A stretch of 64,000 nt of DNA, taken from positions 1 to 64,000 of the forward strand of contig QCGO01000003.1 of NCBI GenBank assembly GCA_003279855.1. Direction: 5' to 3'. Both the position numbers and the translations under genes were made by a program. How positions within the stretch are numbered: position 1 is the first letter of the stretch; each line of letters starts with the position of its first letter. The DNA is from Prochlorococcus sp. AG-388-E21 (GTDB lineage: Bacteria; Cyanobacteriota; Cyanobacteriia; PCC-6307; Cyanobiaceae). A model generated the notes under the pieces. That model was not told the origin of the DNA, did no database searches, and was given only the letters and a program-made list of their open reading frames with translations. Positions 27,401 to 37,258 of the stretch are shown here, piece after piece.

Positions 27401-27978
27401 AGTTCATTGTTAACTGGATAAATATCAATAATTTCTCCTCTTCTACTCCATGACCCTTCCTGAGAAGTTAAATTTTCTTTACTATAGCCTAGTAAAACTA
27501 ACTTTTTTGTTAGCTCTTTTATATCTAATTCATTTCCCTTAATTAGTGTAAATATATTTTCCTTAAATTGATTATTTTTAATTAAATGAGGTTGAAGGGA
27601 TCTTTCAGTTGTTATTATTATGTTTAAATCTTTTCTTTCTTTTTTAATAATTTTAGAGATAACTGATAACTGTGAATATTCAGTCTCTCTTGACTTGTTA
27701 ATTGATGCGTATGGTAAATTTTCACTTGGAGGATAATATAATACATTTCTATTATCTATACTATCGAAATAACCATACCATTTGAAGGCAATTTCCTCGT
27801 TAGGACTTATAAGTAAGATATCTTTATCTTCTTTCTTAGCAATACTATTTATTATAATTGACTTTGCATATCTACTGGAACCAATGATATTTAGTTCATT
27901 ATTATGTTTAATTCTTTTTACTAACTCTATTATTATTTGTGAATTTGAAATATAACTTATTAATGAATTTAAACTCAT
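24463..27978 (-). CDS. mfd: Transcription-repair coupling factor
   Basis: This large DNA translocase removes stalled RNA polymerase and recruits UvrA to damage. The order of parts is normal: UvrB-like N-terminal modules, the polymerase-interaction domain (GDYIVHKNHGIGQFLKIE near residue 495), helicase motifs with GDVGFGKTEVA near residue 640 and DEEQRFGVRQ near residue 741, the translocation segment QLRGRVGR, and the C-terminal TRCF domain. The length of 1171 is typical. It diverges from the TerC-family gene. No anomaly is seen. Confidence 0.97.
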   Translation of the reverse strand: MSLNSLISYISNSQIIIELVKRIKHNNELNIIGSSRYAKSIIINSIAKKEDKDILLISPNEEIAFKWYGYFDSIDNRNVLYYPPSENLPYASINKSRETEYSQLSVISKIIKKERKDLNIIITTERSLQPHLIKNNQFKENIFTLIKGNELDIKELTKKLVLLGYSKENLTSQEGSWSRRGEIIDIYPVNNELPIRIEYFDNIIEKIREYDPVTQKTLDSINKVEIVQVGFNLLIRKRLENLSEQGTFNTEEITTKNNLDRYLGIIEEHPSNLLDYINKETLIVIDEKEECNKFSNNWCFESGNNFELYKDEIANNLKSNNINIKVRSNLHEKFESIIKTLSNNNVINLYEFESKRNIDNRFLLSDKRINTSSKNIGNLSKEINKFITNKDKVWILSAQPLRTRSLFFEHDCNTTYLEKPDDLENALKLIDNSTPVIIKNKNNYEIEGFHLPIWKVILITDKELFSQQALFKNVFIRRRKRSVNSNINLNKINPGDYIVHKNHGIGQFLKIEKINITGESRDYLVIRYLDGKISVAADQLGSINRYRSSGKIKPRINKLGGTEWLKIKDKNRKIIKKVALDILKLYAKREKLKGHIFPEDGPWQKELEESFPYQPTPDQLTAVKEVKIDMESDKPMDRLVCGDVGFGKTEVAVRAIFKAITSGKQVILLAPTTILAQQHWRTFYNRFSPYPIKVSLLNRFKTNTEKKDIYNGLKNNKIDLVVATHQILGKEIEIKNLGLLVIDEEQRFGVRQKEKIKNLKTNIDVLTLSATPIPRTLYMSLSGLRQMSLLNTPPPSRRSIKTYLSEIDMDVIRTAISQELDRGGQIFYVLPRISDIDQAVNKLKNMFKDLKYIVAHGQMNELDLENAMIAFNNGEVDLMICTTIIESGLDIPRVNTIVIEDSHKFGLSQLYQLRGRVGRSGIQAHAWLFYPNINKINEASKQRLKAIKDFSELGSGYQLAMKDMEIRGVGSLLGEEQSGKVNAIGYDLYIEMLHEAISEINGQEIPEVNDTQIDLPVNAFIPATWILNREEKLDAYKYATECTNHKELTELATDWSNRYGVLPKPVESLILLMKLKLLAKKCGFNKIKLKKPNVIIETRLKNSTFKLIKKGLPSNIQSKFNYEEDDQFSKITIRGLGVTDIQNQIDQLIYWLGLFVKEINNFDKETSVTKI

Positions 27979-28052
27979 TTATATTTAATTAACTTGATTA
28001 CTACTTAAGGTTATATTATATTATATTTTACAAAGATTGTGAATAATAAATA

Positions 28053-28763
28053 ATGGATTCTGCTGCTATAAATTCCTTTATACCAACGCTAGATCAAGTT
28101 GATAGTTGGTCAGAAATTCTTACACTTTTACCTATATTGATTATTTTAGAATTGTTGCTATCGGCTGATAACGCTATTGCTTTAGCATCACTTACTAAAT
28201 CTCTTAGCAGTCCTTTATTAAGATCTAAAGCTTTAAATATAGGCATAACTATTTCTTTATTATTCAGAATACTTCTTATTCTTTTATCTAATATCCTTTT
28301 AAAATTCATCATAATCCGTATTTTTGCAGGTTTATATCTTATTTATTTATTTATTTCAAATGTCTTTTTTAGCAGCGAATCAGAGACTCAAGAATCAGAC
28401 AATGATAATAAAAATAATAATTTTAAATTTCTAAAGATTGTTGCCTTGCTTTCTTTAACTGATTTTGCATTTTCAATTGACAGTATTACAACAGCTGTTG
28501 CCATAAGTGATCAATATATTCTTATTATTTTTGGAGCAATTATAGGTGTATTAGCATTGCGATTTACTTCAGGTATATTTCTTAGTCTTTTAGAGAAATT
28601 TTTAAGATTAGAAACTGCTGGTTACATTGCGATACTAATTGTTGGAATAAAGCTTCTTCTAAATACATTAATTACTGAGACAACTCTTCCGGATTATTAT
28701 TTTTATATTTTGATATTAATTTCTTTCATTTGGGGATTGTCCAAAAGGGATCAAATAACTTAG
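28053..28763 (+). CDS. TerC-family membrane protein
   Basis: The product has 236 residues with about seven hydrophobic segments and the TerC marks LLSADNAIALA near residue 38 and TDFAFSIDSITTA near residue 138, each placing an acidic residue inside the membrane. Members of this family are implicated in metal-ion handling; the plant homolog is needed for thylakoid formation. A Mn2+ or other cation role is inference. Its last 4 bases overlap the end of fmt on the opposite strand. Confidence 0.85.
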   Translation: MDSAAINSFIPTLDQVDSWSEILTLLPILIILELLLSADNAIALASLTKSLSSPLLRSKALNIGITISLLFRILLILLSNILLKFIIIRIFAGLYLIYLFISNVFFSSESETQESDNDNKNNNFKFLKIVALLSLTDFAFSIDSITTAVAISDQYILIIFGAIIGVLALRFTSGIFLSLLEKFLRLETAGYIAILIVGIKLLLNTLITETTLPDYYFYILILISFIWGLSKRDQIT

Positions 28764-29746
28764 TCAGAAAAATTTTCTCCAATTACAGGCTTTAATTGTT
28801 GTATCATTTGTTTTTGACTAGATACGTTTTTACCTTCTAGTTTTGCTTCCAATAAAAGAATTGGATCAGTTTTTGTGGTTATGATAATTCCTACGTTTTC
28901 TATAAGTCCAATAATAAATCCAGGCTTTAATATATTGCTTAAAATTTTATAATTTTTATTTTGTAATTCATCAATTGTTAGGATCTTTATTTTTACTATT
29001 TTGAGGTTTTTCCTTTTATAAGTTGTATTGGCTCTTGGGTATAAGGCATTTATTTTTCTATAAATATCAGTTGAAGAATTTTCCCAATTTATTATGTAAT
29101 CTAATTTGTTAATCATTCTTGCATATTTTAATTCTCTTTGAAAATCTGTTTGTTTTTTAAGTAAAAGATTAATATCTCTATTTTTATTTTGTTCTATATC
29201 TGAAATAGCTCTCAGAATTAACTCTGATGATAAATCACTTAATTTTTTTGATAATGTTTTGAGATTATCCTTATTTTCAATTTTAATTCGTTTTTCAACT
29301 AATACGTCTCCAGTATCTAATCCTTCTTCCATTTTCATAATTCCTACACCAGTATGTTTATCTCCCTCTAATATTGACCATTGAATTGGCGCAGCACCCC
29401 TCCATTTAGGAAGTAGTGATGCATGTGCATTCCATGATTTGTATTTAGGAATGTCTAATATTGCTTTGGGTAATATCTTTCCATATGCAATTACAATAAA
29501 AAGATCACAAGATAAATCTTTAAGTCTACTTATAAATTGAATATTATCCTTTATTTTTTCTGGTGTAAAAACTAGAATATTCTCCTTAATAGCATATTGC
29601 TTCACTGGTGATGACATTAACTTATTACCTCTAGATCGTTTTTTATCTGGTTGGGTAATTACAGCAACAATATCATGATCAGATTTTTTTAATACTTCAA
29701 GACTTTTAACTGAATATTCAGGAGTACCCCAAAATATAATTCTCAC
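28760..29746 (-). CDS. fmt: Methionyl-tRNA formyltransferase
   Basis: The enzyme formylates Met on the initiator tRNA. The catalytic core SWNAHASLLPKWRGAAPIQW with its Asn-x-His, the later MKMEEGLDTGD, and a C-terminal OB-like tRNA-binding domain are all present. The length of 328 is close to the family norm. The ATG overlaps the stop of pmbA by 4 bases, so the tldD-pmbA-fmt genes form one coupled operon. The matching initiator tRNA is at 5861-5937. Confidence 0.97.
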   Translation of the reverse strand: MRIIFWGTPEYSVKSLEVLKKSDHDIVAVITQPDKKRSRGNKLMSSPVKQYAIKENILVFTPEKIKDNIQFISRLKDLSCDLFIVIAYGKILPKAILDIPKYKSWNAHASLLPKWRGAAPIQWSILEGDKHTGVGIMKMEEGLDTGDVLVEKRIKIENKDNLKTLSKKLSDLSSELILRAISDIEQNKNRDINLLLKKQTDFQRELKYARMINKLDYIINWENSSTDIYRKINALYPRANTTYKRKNLKIVKIKILTIDELQNKNYKILSNILKPGFIIGLIENVGIIITTKTDPILLLEAKLEGKNVSSQKQMIQQLKPVIGENFSD

Positions 29747-31095
29747 TCGTCACCAGTTATAGATAATTCATTAATCCATACATGTGGAGAAATTCCACTT
29801 GTAGTTAATTCTTTTTCATTTTCAATATTTATTATATTTTTTAGAAGATACTTTATATCTCCTGCTACTGTAGCCGATTCAATGGAACGTTTTTCCCCAT
29901 TTCTATAAAGCCATCCCTCAAAAGGAAGAGAGAAGGAACCTTGACTAGCCTTAACTCCTGCATGAATTGCGTTTAATTCTTCAATATATACAAAATCTCC
30001 TTGATAATTTGTGTGAACCAAGTACGTGTTTAAGTCTGAACATTCATTTGATTTTTCAATTACTAACCAATCTGGAGACACTGATACTTTTGAGCCCAGC
30101 CCAGCATGCCCTGTAGGTTTGGTATTAAAAATTTTTGCAGTTGATTCAGAATGTATAAAGTTTTCTAATTTCCCTTTATTAATTAAGCTTAGTTTTTTTG
30201 TTGGAGTCCCTTCGCCATCAAATGGTGCAGAAGATATATTTTGATCATTAAGTCCATCATCGTAGATATTTAAAGCTGGAATTGAAATCAACTCACCAAT
30301 AGAGTTTTTATTTGAAAGACTTACACCGTCAATAATACTTCTAGCATTGAAGATTGAACTAAAGGCATTCATTAGTGTTAGAAACGCTTCAGGTGATAGA
30401 CAAACTAAATACTTACCTGTTTTGATTGATGAGTAGTCTAAATGTGCAATTGTTTTCTTTGCTGCCTCTTTGATACAGGATTCAATATCAATGTCCTCAA
30501 CACCGTATCCTAGTTTTACTGAACCTGAACTACGAGGTTTTTTATCTTTTTCTTCTGCTCTGGCATATAAGTATATAGCAGCTTGACTTTTACTATAATT
30601 TCGAAATGCTCCATCACTGTTAGCGTAAATTCTTTCATAAAAACTTTCTGACAATCCATTATAAGGAATAGATTTAATAGCCTCATGACTATTGATTAGC
30701 CTCGATTCTGCCTCTCTTAGAATTTTAAGTAGCTTTTTAATTCCTAATGGATTTTTTTTATCAACTTCTTTTATTTGTATAGGATCTTTGGCTAAGGGAG
30801 AAAAATCAGTAATTTCATTTTTATTCCCAAATTCTGAAGCTATATTTGCTTGTCTTAAAGCTTTTTTTATACCTGTTTCACTTAGATCACTTGTAGTTGT
30901 GATACCAACTAAGTTGTCTTTATTCCAAACTCTTAAAGTTATGACCTGCTTTTGTGATGCTTTTAGCTGTTTTGCTGTTCCTTTATCAACTTGCACAGAA
31001 TAATCATTAGAAAAACTAGCACCGTAATCCCATTTATCAATATTTAGGATATTTGCAGCCGATGATATATGAGTTGTTATTTCTGTAGGATTCAT
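29743..31095 (-). CDS. pmbA: PmbA/TldE, TldD partner subunit
   Basis: The 450-residue protein belongs to the PmbA/TldD metalloprotease fold but lacks the HEXXXH motif, as expected for the non-catalytic TldE/PmbA partner. The family signature SAPFDGEGTPTKKLSLINKG is present near residue 290. With TldD it forms a heterodimeric peptidase known from microcin maturation and CcdA degradation; the cyanobacterial substrate is unknown. It starts 2 bases after the tldD stop. Confidence 0.9.
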   Translation of the reverse strand: MNPTEITTHISSAANILNIDKWDYGASFSNDYSVQVDKGTAKQLKASQKQVITLRVWNKDNLVGITTTSDLSETGIKKALRQANIASEFGNKNEITDFSPLAKDPIQIKEVDKKNPLGIKKLLKILREAESRLINSHEAIKSIPYNGLSESFYERIYANSDGAFRNYSKSQAAIYLYARAEEKDKKPRSSGSVKLGYGVEDIDIESCIKEAAKKTIAHLDYSSIKTGKYLVCLSPEAFLTLMNAFSSIFNARSIIDGVSLSNKNSIGELISIPALNIYDDGLNDQNISSAPFDGEGTPTKKLSLINKGKLENFIHSESTAKIFNTKPTGHAGLGSKVSVSPDWLVIEKSNECSDLNTYLVHTNYQGDFVYIEELNAIHAGVKASQGSFSLPFEGWLYRNGEKRSIESATVAGDIKYLLKNIINIENEKELTTSGISPHVWINELSITGDE

Positions 31096-31097
31096 TT

Positions 31098-32522
31098 TTA
31101 TCTCCCACCTACTGTTATTGAATCGACTTTAATATGTGGCTGACCAACTGTTACATTAACACTTCCGCTGACTGAACCACAAAAACCAGGAGCCAACTCT
31201 AAATCGTTTCCACACATAGATATTTTTGGCATTACTTCTTTCGCGTCACCTATCAATGTTGCTCCTTTTACTGGTTTAGTTAATTTACCGTTCTTTATTA
31301 AATAACCTTCCTCAACGGCGAAATTAAATTGGCCTGTCGCTCCTACACTTCCACCACCCATTGACTTACAGTAAAGTCCATCGCTAATACTATTTATTAA
31401 TTCTTCTTTGGTGAATTCACCTTTAGCTATGTAAGTGTTTCTCATTCTTGATGCAGCAGCGAATGAATAATTTTGCCTTCTACCACTACCGGTTCTTTTG
31501 TGTCCAGTCCTTAATTCACCAGCTCTGTCAGAAAGAAATTTCTTTAATATACCATCTTTAATAAGTATTGATTTCTCTGGTTCCATTCCTTCATCATCAA
31601 TAGATAATGATCCGAAAGATCCTTCAGAAATTCCCTCATCTATTGCCGTCACTGACTCGTGAGCTATTTTTTTATTCAACTTATTACTAAATGGAGTTGT
31701 TCCACGTTCAATCTGAGTTGTTTCAAGTAAGTGCCCACAAGCTTCATGAAATATAACACCACCGAATTTATTAGCTAATACAACTGGCATTTGTCCCGCT
31801 TGAACATAGTCTGCGTACAACATATTCATTGAACTTTCATAAACTTCATTTGAAGCTTTTTCATGATCCCATAATCTGAATTCATTAGGAATACCATGCG
31901 ATCCAAATCTTCTACTCCCGTTCGATCTATATTGAGCGTCGTTAGCAATTATGTTAAGTCCTACAGTTTGATGCAGTCTTATATCAGTAGCGTAAGTTCC
32001 ATCACTTGAAGCTATTATTACTTCCTGCCAATTTCTTGCGTAACTACCTTTTCTAACAACAACTTTCTTATCCTTTTTTAATGATTTAGTGCTAAGTAAT
32101 AATTTTTCGCTTACTTCATTTATTGTGGGCACTTTATTAAGCCAATCAATTTTTGACTCACTATAGTCTTTTAGTTTTTCAAGTCCATTAAAAATTAATT
32201 TATTAGTTTTTTTAGAGATATCTAACATTTCAATTGCTTGAGAAATAGATCTCATTAATCCATGTTTTGACAAATCATTAGTGCTCACAAACCCATCTCT
32301 CTTGTCTTTAAATATTCTTATTCCAGCTCCCTTGTTGAATGATGGACATACATTTGTAATAAAATCTTCTTCTGCGAGAACACTAGAATTATCAGAGTTT
32401 TCAATAAATATTTCTACAAAATCAGCACCTAGTGATATGCCATAGAAAATGACTTCTTCTAGAAGTTTTTTATTACATTCACCAAATCTAATTTCGGAAG
32501 ATTTAATACTCGCAGATACCAT
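31098..32522 (-). CDS. tldD: TldD metalloprotease subunit
   Basis: This is the catalytic partner of PmbA. GGVIFHEACGHLLETTQ near residue 255 provides the zinc-binding HEXXXH, and the conserved C-terminal GSVSGSVNVTVGQPHI follows. The length of 474 is typical. It is the first gene of the tldD-pmbA-fmt operon. The pair is widespread in cyanobacteria, with no proven physiological target. Confidence 0.93.
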   Translation of the reverse strand: MVSASIKSSEIRFGECNKKLLEEVIFYGISLGADFVEIFIENSDNSSVLAEEDFITNVCPSFNKGAGIRIFKDKRDGFVSTNDLSKHGLMRSISQAIEMLDISKKTNKLIFNGLEKLKDYSESKIDWLNKVPTINEVSEKLLLSTKSLKKDKKVVVRKGSYARNWQEVIIASSDGTYATDIRLHQTVGLNIIANDAQYRSNGSRRFGSHGIPNEFRLWDHEKASNEVYESSMNMLYADYVQAGQMPVVLANKFGGVIFHEACGHLLETTQIERGTTPFSNKLNKKIAHESVTAIDEGISEGSFGSLSIDDEGMEPEKSILIKDGILKKFLSDRAGELRTGHKRTGSGRRQNYSFAAASRMRNTYIAKGEFTKEELINSISDGLYCKSMGGGSVGATGQFNFAVEEGYLIKNGKLTKPVKGATLIGDAKEVMPKISMCGNDLELAPGFCGSVSGSVNVTVGQPHIKVDSITVGGR

Positions 32523-32559
32523 TTGAATCTTATAGCTTTAGCTCTTTGTTAAGATCAGA

Positions 32560-33732
32560 TTATCTAATTGATGGTTGAAAATCATCACTTTCAAGAGGTT
32601 TTAATAAGTATAGTCTTATCAGTTGATAACCGTTTGAAATAAAGATGGGCAATTTAGATAATACTTTAATTACCTTTGAATTATCTTTCTTGTCAATCTC
32701 TGATAAGCGAGTACCATTCTCAACTATTCTGTCTAATCTTTTGTAAAAAGATTTATCGTATACATTTAAAACAACAGGAAATACTTTGGCTGAAGTTTCA
32801 TTTGTTTTGTTAATGACAAATTGGTCATATTCTCTAGCGTTTAAACCTAGTGCTCCATAAAAATCTCTTTTAGTGCCAAGATCTCTTATATACATAGTTG
32901 CAAAAACAGCGAGTAGAAAAAACCTAGACCACAATTTAGAAACTATCGGATGATTATTTAAAAAATATCTAAATCTATGGTAATAATCAAAAATCGGATG
33001 TTTCACAGTATAACCAAAGATCTCAAATTTATGGCTTAAACTTTTAACTGTTCTTGGTTGTGCTCTCATTAATGCATCAAAGAAATCACCATGCCTATTT
33101 TCATCTTGACACCAATTTTCAAAAAAATTAAATAATGGAAAAATCTTACCACTAGGATTTTTTTCAAGGTGCCTATAAATTGCTATATATCTCCAATATC
33201 CAATTTTTTCAGATATGTAGGTAGCATAAAAAATTGCTCTTGGAGCAAAGTAAGTGTAATTCTTGTTGGCTGTTAGAAATCCTAAGTCTAACTGTAATCC
33301 GAAGTCATTCATTGACTTATTCAAAAATCCTGCATGCCTAGCTTCATCTCTTGCCATATGAGCAAAACATTCAGCAAGAAGTGGATTCTTGTCTTTTATT
33401 CTTTTACTTAATTCTTTGTATAAGAGAAACCCTGAAAATTCAGAAGTACAACTTCCTTCCAGAAAATCTACAAAAAGCTCCCTAGTTTCAGCATCTAATT
33501 TATCTGCCGCCCCCTCAAATTCTTTATTTCGTACAAAGTGATGCCTATTGTAATCTTTTCTAAATTCTTCACATATTGCCTCCAATTCTTCTTCATTAAT
33601 GGATAAATCCATTTTTTCCATAGCTTCAAAATCTGTCGTGTAAAAATTTGGAGTTAAAATCGTATCCTTTGCGATATCCTTTCCTCTATTAACAGATTTT
33701 TTATTATTTGATTCAATAGTTTGTTGTGCCAT
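32560..33732 (-). CDS. acsF: Aerobic Mg-protoporphyrin monomethyl ester cyclase
   Basis: The oxygen-dependent diiron enzyme forms the isocyclic ring of chlorophyll. Two iron-ligand motifs are seen, [10 protein letters not shown] near residue 130 and [11 protein letters not shown] near residue 215, together with [12 protein letters not shown] near the N-terminus. The length of 390 is slightly longer than usual because of a C-terminal tail. Together with chlH it is one of two chlorophyll-synthesis genes in the window, though not adjacent. Its ATG lies well separated from the DUF2996 gene. Confidence 0.97.
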   Translation of the reverse strand: MAQQTIESNNKKSVNRGKDIAKDTILTPNFYTTDFEAMEKMDLSINEEELEAICEEFRKDYNRHHFVRNKEFEGAADKLDAETRELFVDFLEGSCTSEFSGFLLYKELSKRIKDKNPLLAECFAHMARDEARHAGFLNKSMNDFGLQLDLGFLTANKNYTYFAPRAIFYATYISEKIGYWRYIAIYRHLEKNPSGKIFPLFNFFENWCQDENRHGDFFDALMRAQPRTVKSLSHKFEIFGYTVKHPIFDYYHRFRYFLNNHPIVSKLWSRFFLLAVFATMYIRDLGTKRDFYGALGLNAREYDQFVINKTNETSAKVFPVVLNVYDKSFYKRLDRIVENGTRLSEIDKKDNSKVIKVLSKLPIFISNGYQLIRLYLLKPLESDDFQPSIR

Positions 33733-33815
33733 TTTCTCTAATTCATTACTACTATTATTTACTATTTATTGTATTTTTGAGTAAAAAGTTAACTAGGTGT
33801 TATTCTTTCATTTTT

Positions 33816-34367
33816 TTAATTAATACCAATTAATTTTTGTCCATTTAATCTTTGCAGAATTCTAGAAATAATTAATTTTAGGGTTATTCTTTTTTCGTCT
33901 ATTAAAAATGATTCAATTACACTTGGTTTTTGATCAGTTTTGCATAATGAAATACTTTTTAACGAGCTTATATCCTCTTTTTCAAATGATAACCAAAAGT
34001 TGCAAATGTCTTTTATTTCGCAAAAAATAACCCAGCATTTATCACCAGCAATTGGTCTTAATGTGTTTTTTAAATTTATATCTGAAACTTCTAATCCTCT
34101 TACTTTAAATTCCTGAATTATGGAAGGTAATAAATGATCATTAATAAATTCATTAAAAGGTTTTTTTTCAATAGGAAGTTCCTTTTTTGGTTTTATTTTT
34201 ATAGGTATTGAATTATCGTCCCCAAGTTCTTGTTTATTAGAATTTTGTGAATTTGTATTAATTAAGGTAGGTGTTTTTTTTGTGCTATCAATATCAATAA
34301 TATTTTTTTTTAATGAATCATCTTGCTTTTTACTACTTTCATTTATCGAATCTACATTTTCTTCCAT
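33816..34367 (-). CDS. DUF2996 protein, 183 aa
   Basis: A disordered, Lys/Ser/Asn-rich N-terminal third is followed by a compact domain (KPFNEFINDHLLPSIIQEF, GDKCWVIFCEIKD, PSVIESFLIDEKRITLKLII and ILQRLNGQKL). The order of these elements is that of DUF2996, a family of cyanobacteria and plastids. No membrane segment is seen. The function is unknown, and the assignment is from pattern memory. Confidence 0.75.
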   Translation of the reverse strand: MEENVDSINESSKKQDDSLKKNIIDIDSTKKTPTLINTNSQNSNKQELGDDNSIPIKIKPKKELPIEKKPFNEFINDHLLPSIIQEFKVRGLEVSDINLKNTLRPIAGDKCWVIFCEIKDICNFWLSFEKEDISSLKSISLCKTDQKPSVIESFLIDEKRITLKLIISRILQRLNGQKLIGIN

Positions 34368-34437
34368 ACCAACAATTTAAGTTTAAAAAATTTATTATAG
34401 ATATATTTTAACCTGTTTTTACCAATATTTAAAATTT

Positions 34438-34896
34438 TTACCATTCAGATCCATTATTGTTCCAGTCATCATCGAATTGTGAATTTTTGATAGTCTGGTT
34501 TCTATTTTCTAATTCATTCTCATCATTATTTTTAATAACACGATAGTTAACAGAAATCGTGGGTTGGGGCTCTCGTAAATCTCTCTCAGGAGCAACATCG
34601 AATAGTTCATCATTATCTTCTCTTTTTACTGAATAGTCATTATCGACGGTTGTTTTATCATCACGTTCAAATATAGTTTTAGTACTAATCTTATTGCTAA
34701 GTGTTTTGTTTAATAGAGAACTAATACATAAACCTGAAAAAAAGGAAATAAATATTAATCTACCTATTGTTACATCTTCAATATTCCAAATAAAATATCT
34801 AAAATAAGTTTTTTGTCTGTTATTTATTAATAACAAAATTTGAATACTTGTAATTAAAAAAATAATCAATATTAAATTCTTTTTTTTATTATTCAT
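34438..34896 (-). CDS. Two-span membrane protein, LapA-like topology, 152 aa
   Basis: Two hydrophobic segments (about residues 7-24 and 43-62) are separated by a short loop with YFRYFIWNIEDVTIG and followed by a long polar, Asn/Asp-rich tail. The layout resembles LapA/DUF1049 proteins, but sequence support is weak. It lies between the DUF2996 and RNase II-like genes on the same strand. The tail may interact with cytoplasmic partners, which is speculation. Confidence 0.55.
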   Translation of the reverse strand: MNNKKKNLILIIFLITSIQILLLINNRQKTYFRYFIWNIEDVTIGRLIFISFFSGLCISSLLNKTLSNKISTKTIFERDDKTTVDNDYSVKREDNDELFDVAPERDLREPQPTISVNYRVIKNNDENELENRNQTIKNSQFDDDWNNNGSEW

Positions 34897-34958
34897 TTTT
34901 AAAGTAAATTATCTTGGATAATTTAATTGAAATTTGATCACTAATAGATTTTTAATCA

Positions 34959-37178
34959 CTAAACTAATTCAAGATCTATTTGATATTTTAAAATATCTAC
35001 TTTAATAATTTTGATATCTATAATATCACCTATCTTGTATGATTTTTTTGACTTTCTTCCAATCAACAGGTTTTGCCTTGATCTATATTCGTACCAATCA
35101 TTACTAAGTGTACTTACATGTACTAAACCTTCAACATATAATTCTGGAATCTCTACAAAAAATCCATAACTTTGTACTGTCATTATTAAACCACTATATT
35201 TATTGCCTATAAACTTTTCTGCTTTCCTTACTTGTTTAATACTTATCATATTAGATTTAAACTGTCTAACTTTATTCTTATACTCATTAATCTTATCGAT
35301 AATTACATTATTAAATATTGTATCTAAAGATTTTAATATTGATGGATTATATAGACGCCAATTAACATTTTTCCAAGATTCTTTTTCCATAATATTTATC
35401 AAATTCCCACTACTATTTTTACTTCTTTTCCCGTTAATTATCATATTATAAATATTATATTGATTAATTAAATTAGTAAAATCAAATGAGGGTAAAGTCC
35501 AAGGTGAAATAATATTTTTAGAATCATTTATTGAATTATCTTTAGAAATTAATTTTACTTCATTATCCCTAACAACATTAAATAATATTTTATGCAAGAT
35601 TCTTTTTTTATTATCATCAGTGCATAACTCAACTAATTTATTAAATGATAGAGTCCCATTTTCATTAAGTTCGATATTGCTATCAATTAATTCTGAATTT
35701 TTTATTATTTCAGTGACATTTATATAATCTAATTTTTGAGAAATATATGATGCATTATTTAGGCCATAATTATTTGAATGATTGAACCATATTAAATTCG
35801 CCTCGTACAACAAAGGAGAAAGATATGTTTGGATATCATTTTTATTTAATGGTTCAAAATATTCTTTTGAAAACTCAGCTGGGTTGTGAACTAATAATTC
35901 TTTTAAAGATTCAATATTATTATTCGACTTCGGTAATTGAATTTTCCCATTCAATAATTGTTTCTTTCTAAATTCATTTGAGATTTCTATTATTTTCTCT
36001 AAATCTTCTATGTAGTCTTTAATTGGTTTAAGTATTCTTGAAGTGATTCGAGCATTACTTTTTCTGGATAGAAGAGCATCTATATGTTGATTTTCGACTA
36101 AGAGTGAACATTTTACCTTTGTTAAGTGGAACGACCAATTAATAATTTCATTCTCACTATTCATTTCTATACACAAACTAATAGCATCATTTATTTCGTT
36201 TGTATTAAATTTTGCAGCATTACATATTTCATCACTAAGATAGTTTTGCCATTTTTCTAGTAAGGGAAATGACTCAAATCTATCAAAGAAAATTTGTAAG
36301 GATTTCTTATTACTTAGATCTAATCTTTCTGCGATTGTATTAGTGTGTATCCAAAGTTTAAAGGTTTTGTCTCCATTTTTGTCTATTTGAAAAATTGGTA
36401 GTATTGGTGAATTTTCAGTTTTCCAACTTTTGAACATATATGAATTTTTATTTGATAGATCTAGTCTTTGATGTTGATTGCCAACAGTAAGCTTTGGATT
36501 TTGAAAATTAGTAATTCTATGAATATTGCTTTTAGATAATACGAAATCTGTATCTAGCTTTTCGTTATTATTTAATTCTAATTCCTTTATGACATGACCA
36601 ATACCTTCTTGTTGGGCAATTGGGAATAAGTCAATTTCAACTTTTACTATATTTTTATTTTCAGAAATATATTTATATTTTTCATCTTTTTTGGGAAGTC
36701 TAATTTTAGCTAGAATTCTGTCATCAATAGGTATCCCATATACTTCATCCTTAATTATTTCGACTTTTGCTAACAGTATTTGATTAGTTCTTTCAACTAT
36801 GCAATCAACAACTCCTTCAGGTGATCTTCTTCTTACCCCTTCTTTGATTATTCTTACTAAAACTTTATCTCCATTCCATGCATAGTTAAGTAAATTTTCT
36901 TTTATGTAAATATCTTCGTTATTATTTTCTCTAACTGCAAAGCAATAACCTTTGCTACTGCATCTGATTTTAGCAAATAAGTGATTACTCTCTTTGACCT
37001 TGAAATATTCATTATCTTTATTTTTATTTATTATTTCAAGATCTACTAATGCTCGCAATGCTATATCTAATTTAGCCTTGTCTGTTTTTTTTGATAATTT
37101 TAATAATCTACATAATTTCTTATATTCCAAACCTTCTTCTTGGTTTAAATTCGCAATTATTGAAGAAGTTGAAAACAT
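34959..37178 (-). CDS. RNase II/R-family protein with a degenerate active site
   Basis: The 739-residue protein has the RNase R layout: N-terminal winged helix, two cold-shock-like domains, a large central region and a C-terminal S1 domain (YSGLIMTVQSYGFFVEIPEL near residue 660). In active members the RNB domain opens with a cluster of four Asp (D-x-x-x-x-D-x-DDA) and ends with SPIRRY-x-D. Around residues 238-300 only RLDL, WIHTN and an FFDRFESFPLL remain, and the SPIRRY end is absent. It is therefore probably an RNA-binding protein without nuclease activity. A catalytic relative is encoded at 53865-55049. Confidence 0.75.
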   Translation of the reverse strand: MFSTSSIIANLNQEEGLEYKKLCRLLKLSKKTDKAKLDIALRALVDLEIINKNKDNEYFKVKESNHLFAKIRCSSKGYCFAVRENNNEDIYIKENLLNYAWNGDKVLVRIIKEGVRRRSPEGVVDCIVERTNQILLAKVEIIKDEVYGIPIDDRILAKIRLPKKDEKYKYISENKNIVKVEIDLFPIAQQEGIGHVIKELELNNNEKLDTDFVLSKSNIHRITNFQNPKLTVGNQHQRLDLSNKNSYMFKSWKTENSPILPIFQIDKNGDKTFKLWIHTNTIAERLDLSNKKSLQIFFDRFESFPLLEKWQNYLSDEICNAAKFNTNEINDAISLCIEMNSENEIINWSFHLTKVKCSLLVENQHIDALLSRKSNARITSRILKPIKDYIEDLEKIIEISNEFRKKQLLNGKIQLPKSNNNIESLKELLVHNPAEFSKEYFEPLNKNDIQTYLSPLLYEANLIWFNHSNNYGLNNASYISQKLDYINVTEIIKNSELIDSNIELNENGTLSFNKLVELCTDDNKKRILHKILFNVVRDNEVKLISKDNSINDSKNIISPWTLPSFDFTNLINQYNIYNMIINGKRSKNSSGNLINIMEKESWKNVNWRLYNPSILKSLDTIFNNVIIDKINEYKNKVRQFKSNMISIKQVRKAEKFIGNKYSGLIMTVQSYGFFVEIPELYVEGLVHVSTLSNDWYEYRSRQNLLIGRKSKKSYKIGDIIDIKIIKVDILKYQIDLELV

Positions 37179-37258
37179 AATATCTTTTAATTTTTAATTA
37201 GCGCATAACATATATTAATATTATATCTTTCTTTCTAATCAAAAAACGATTTAATATT

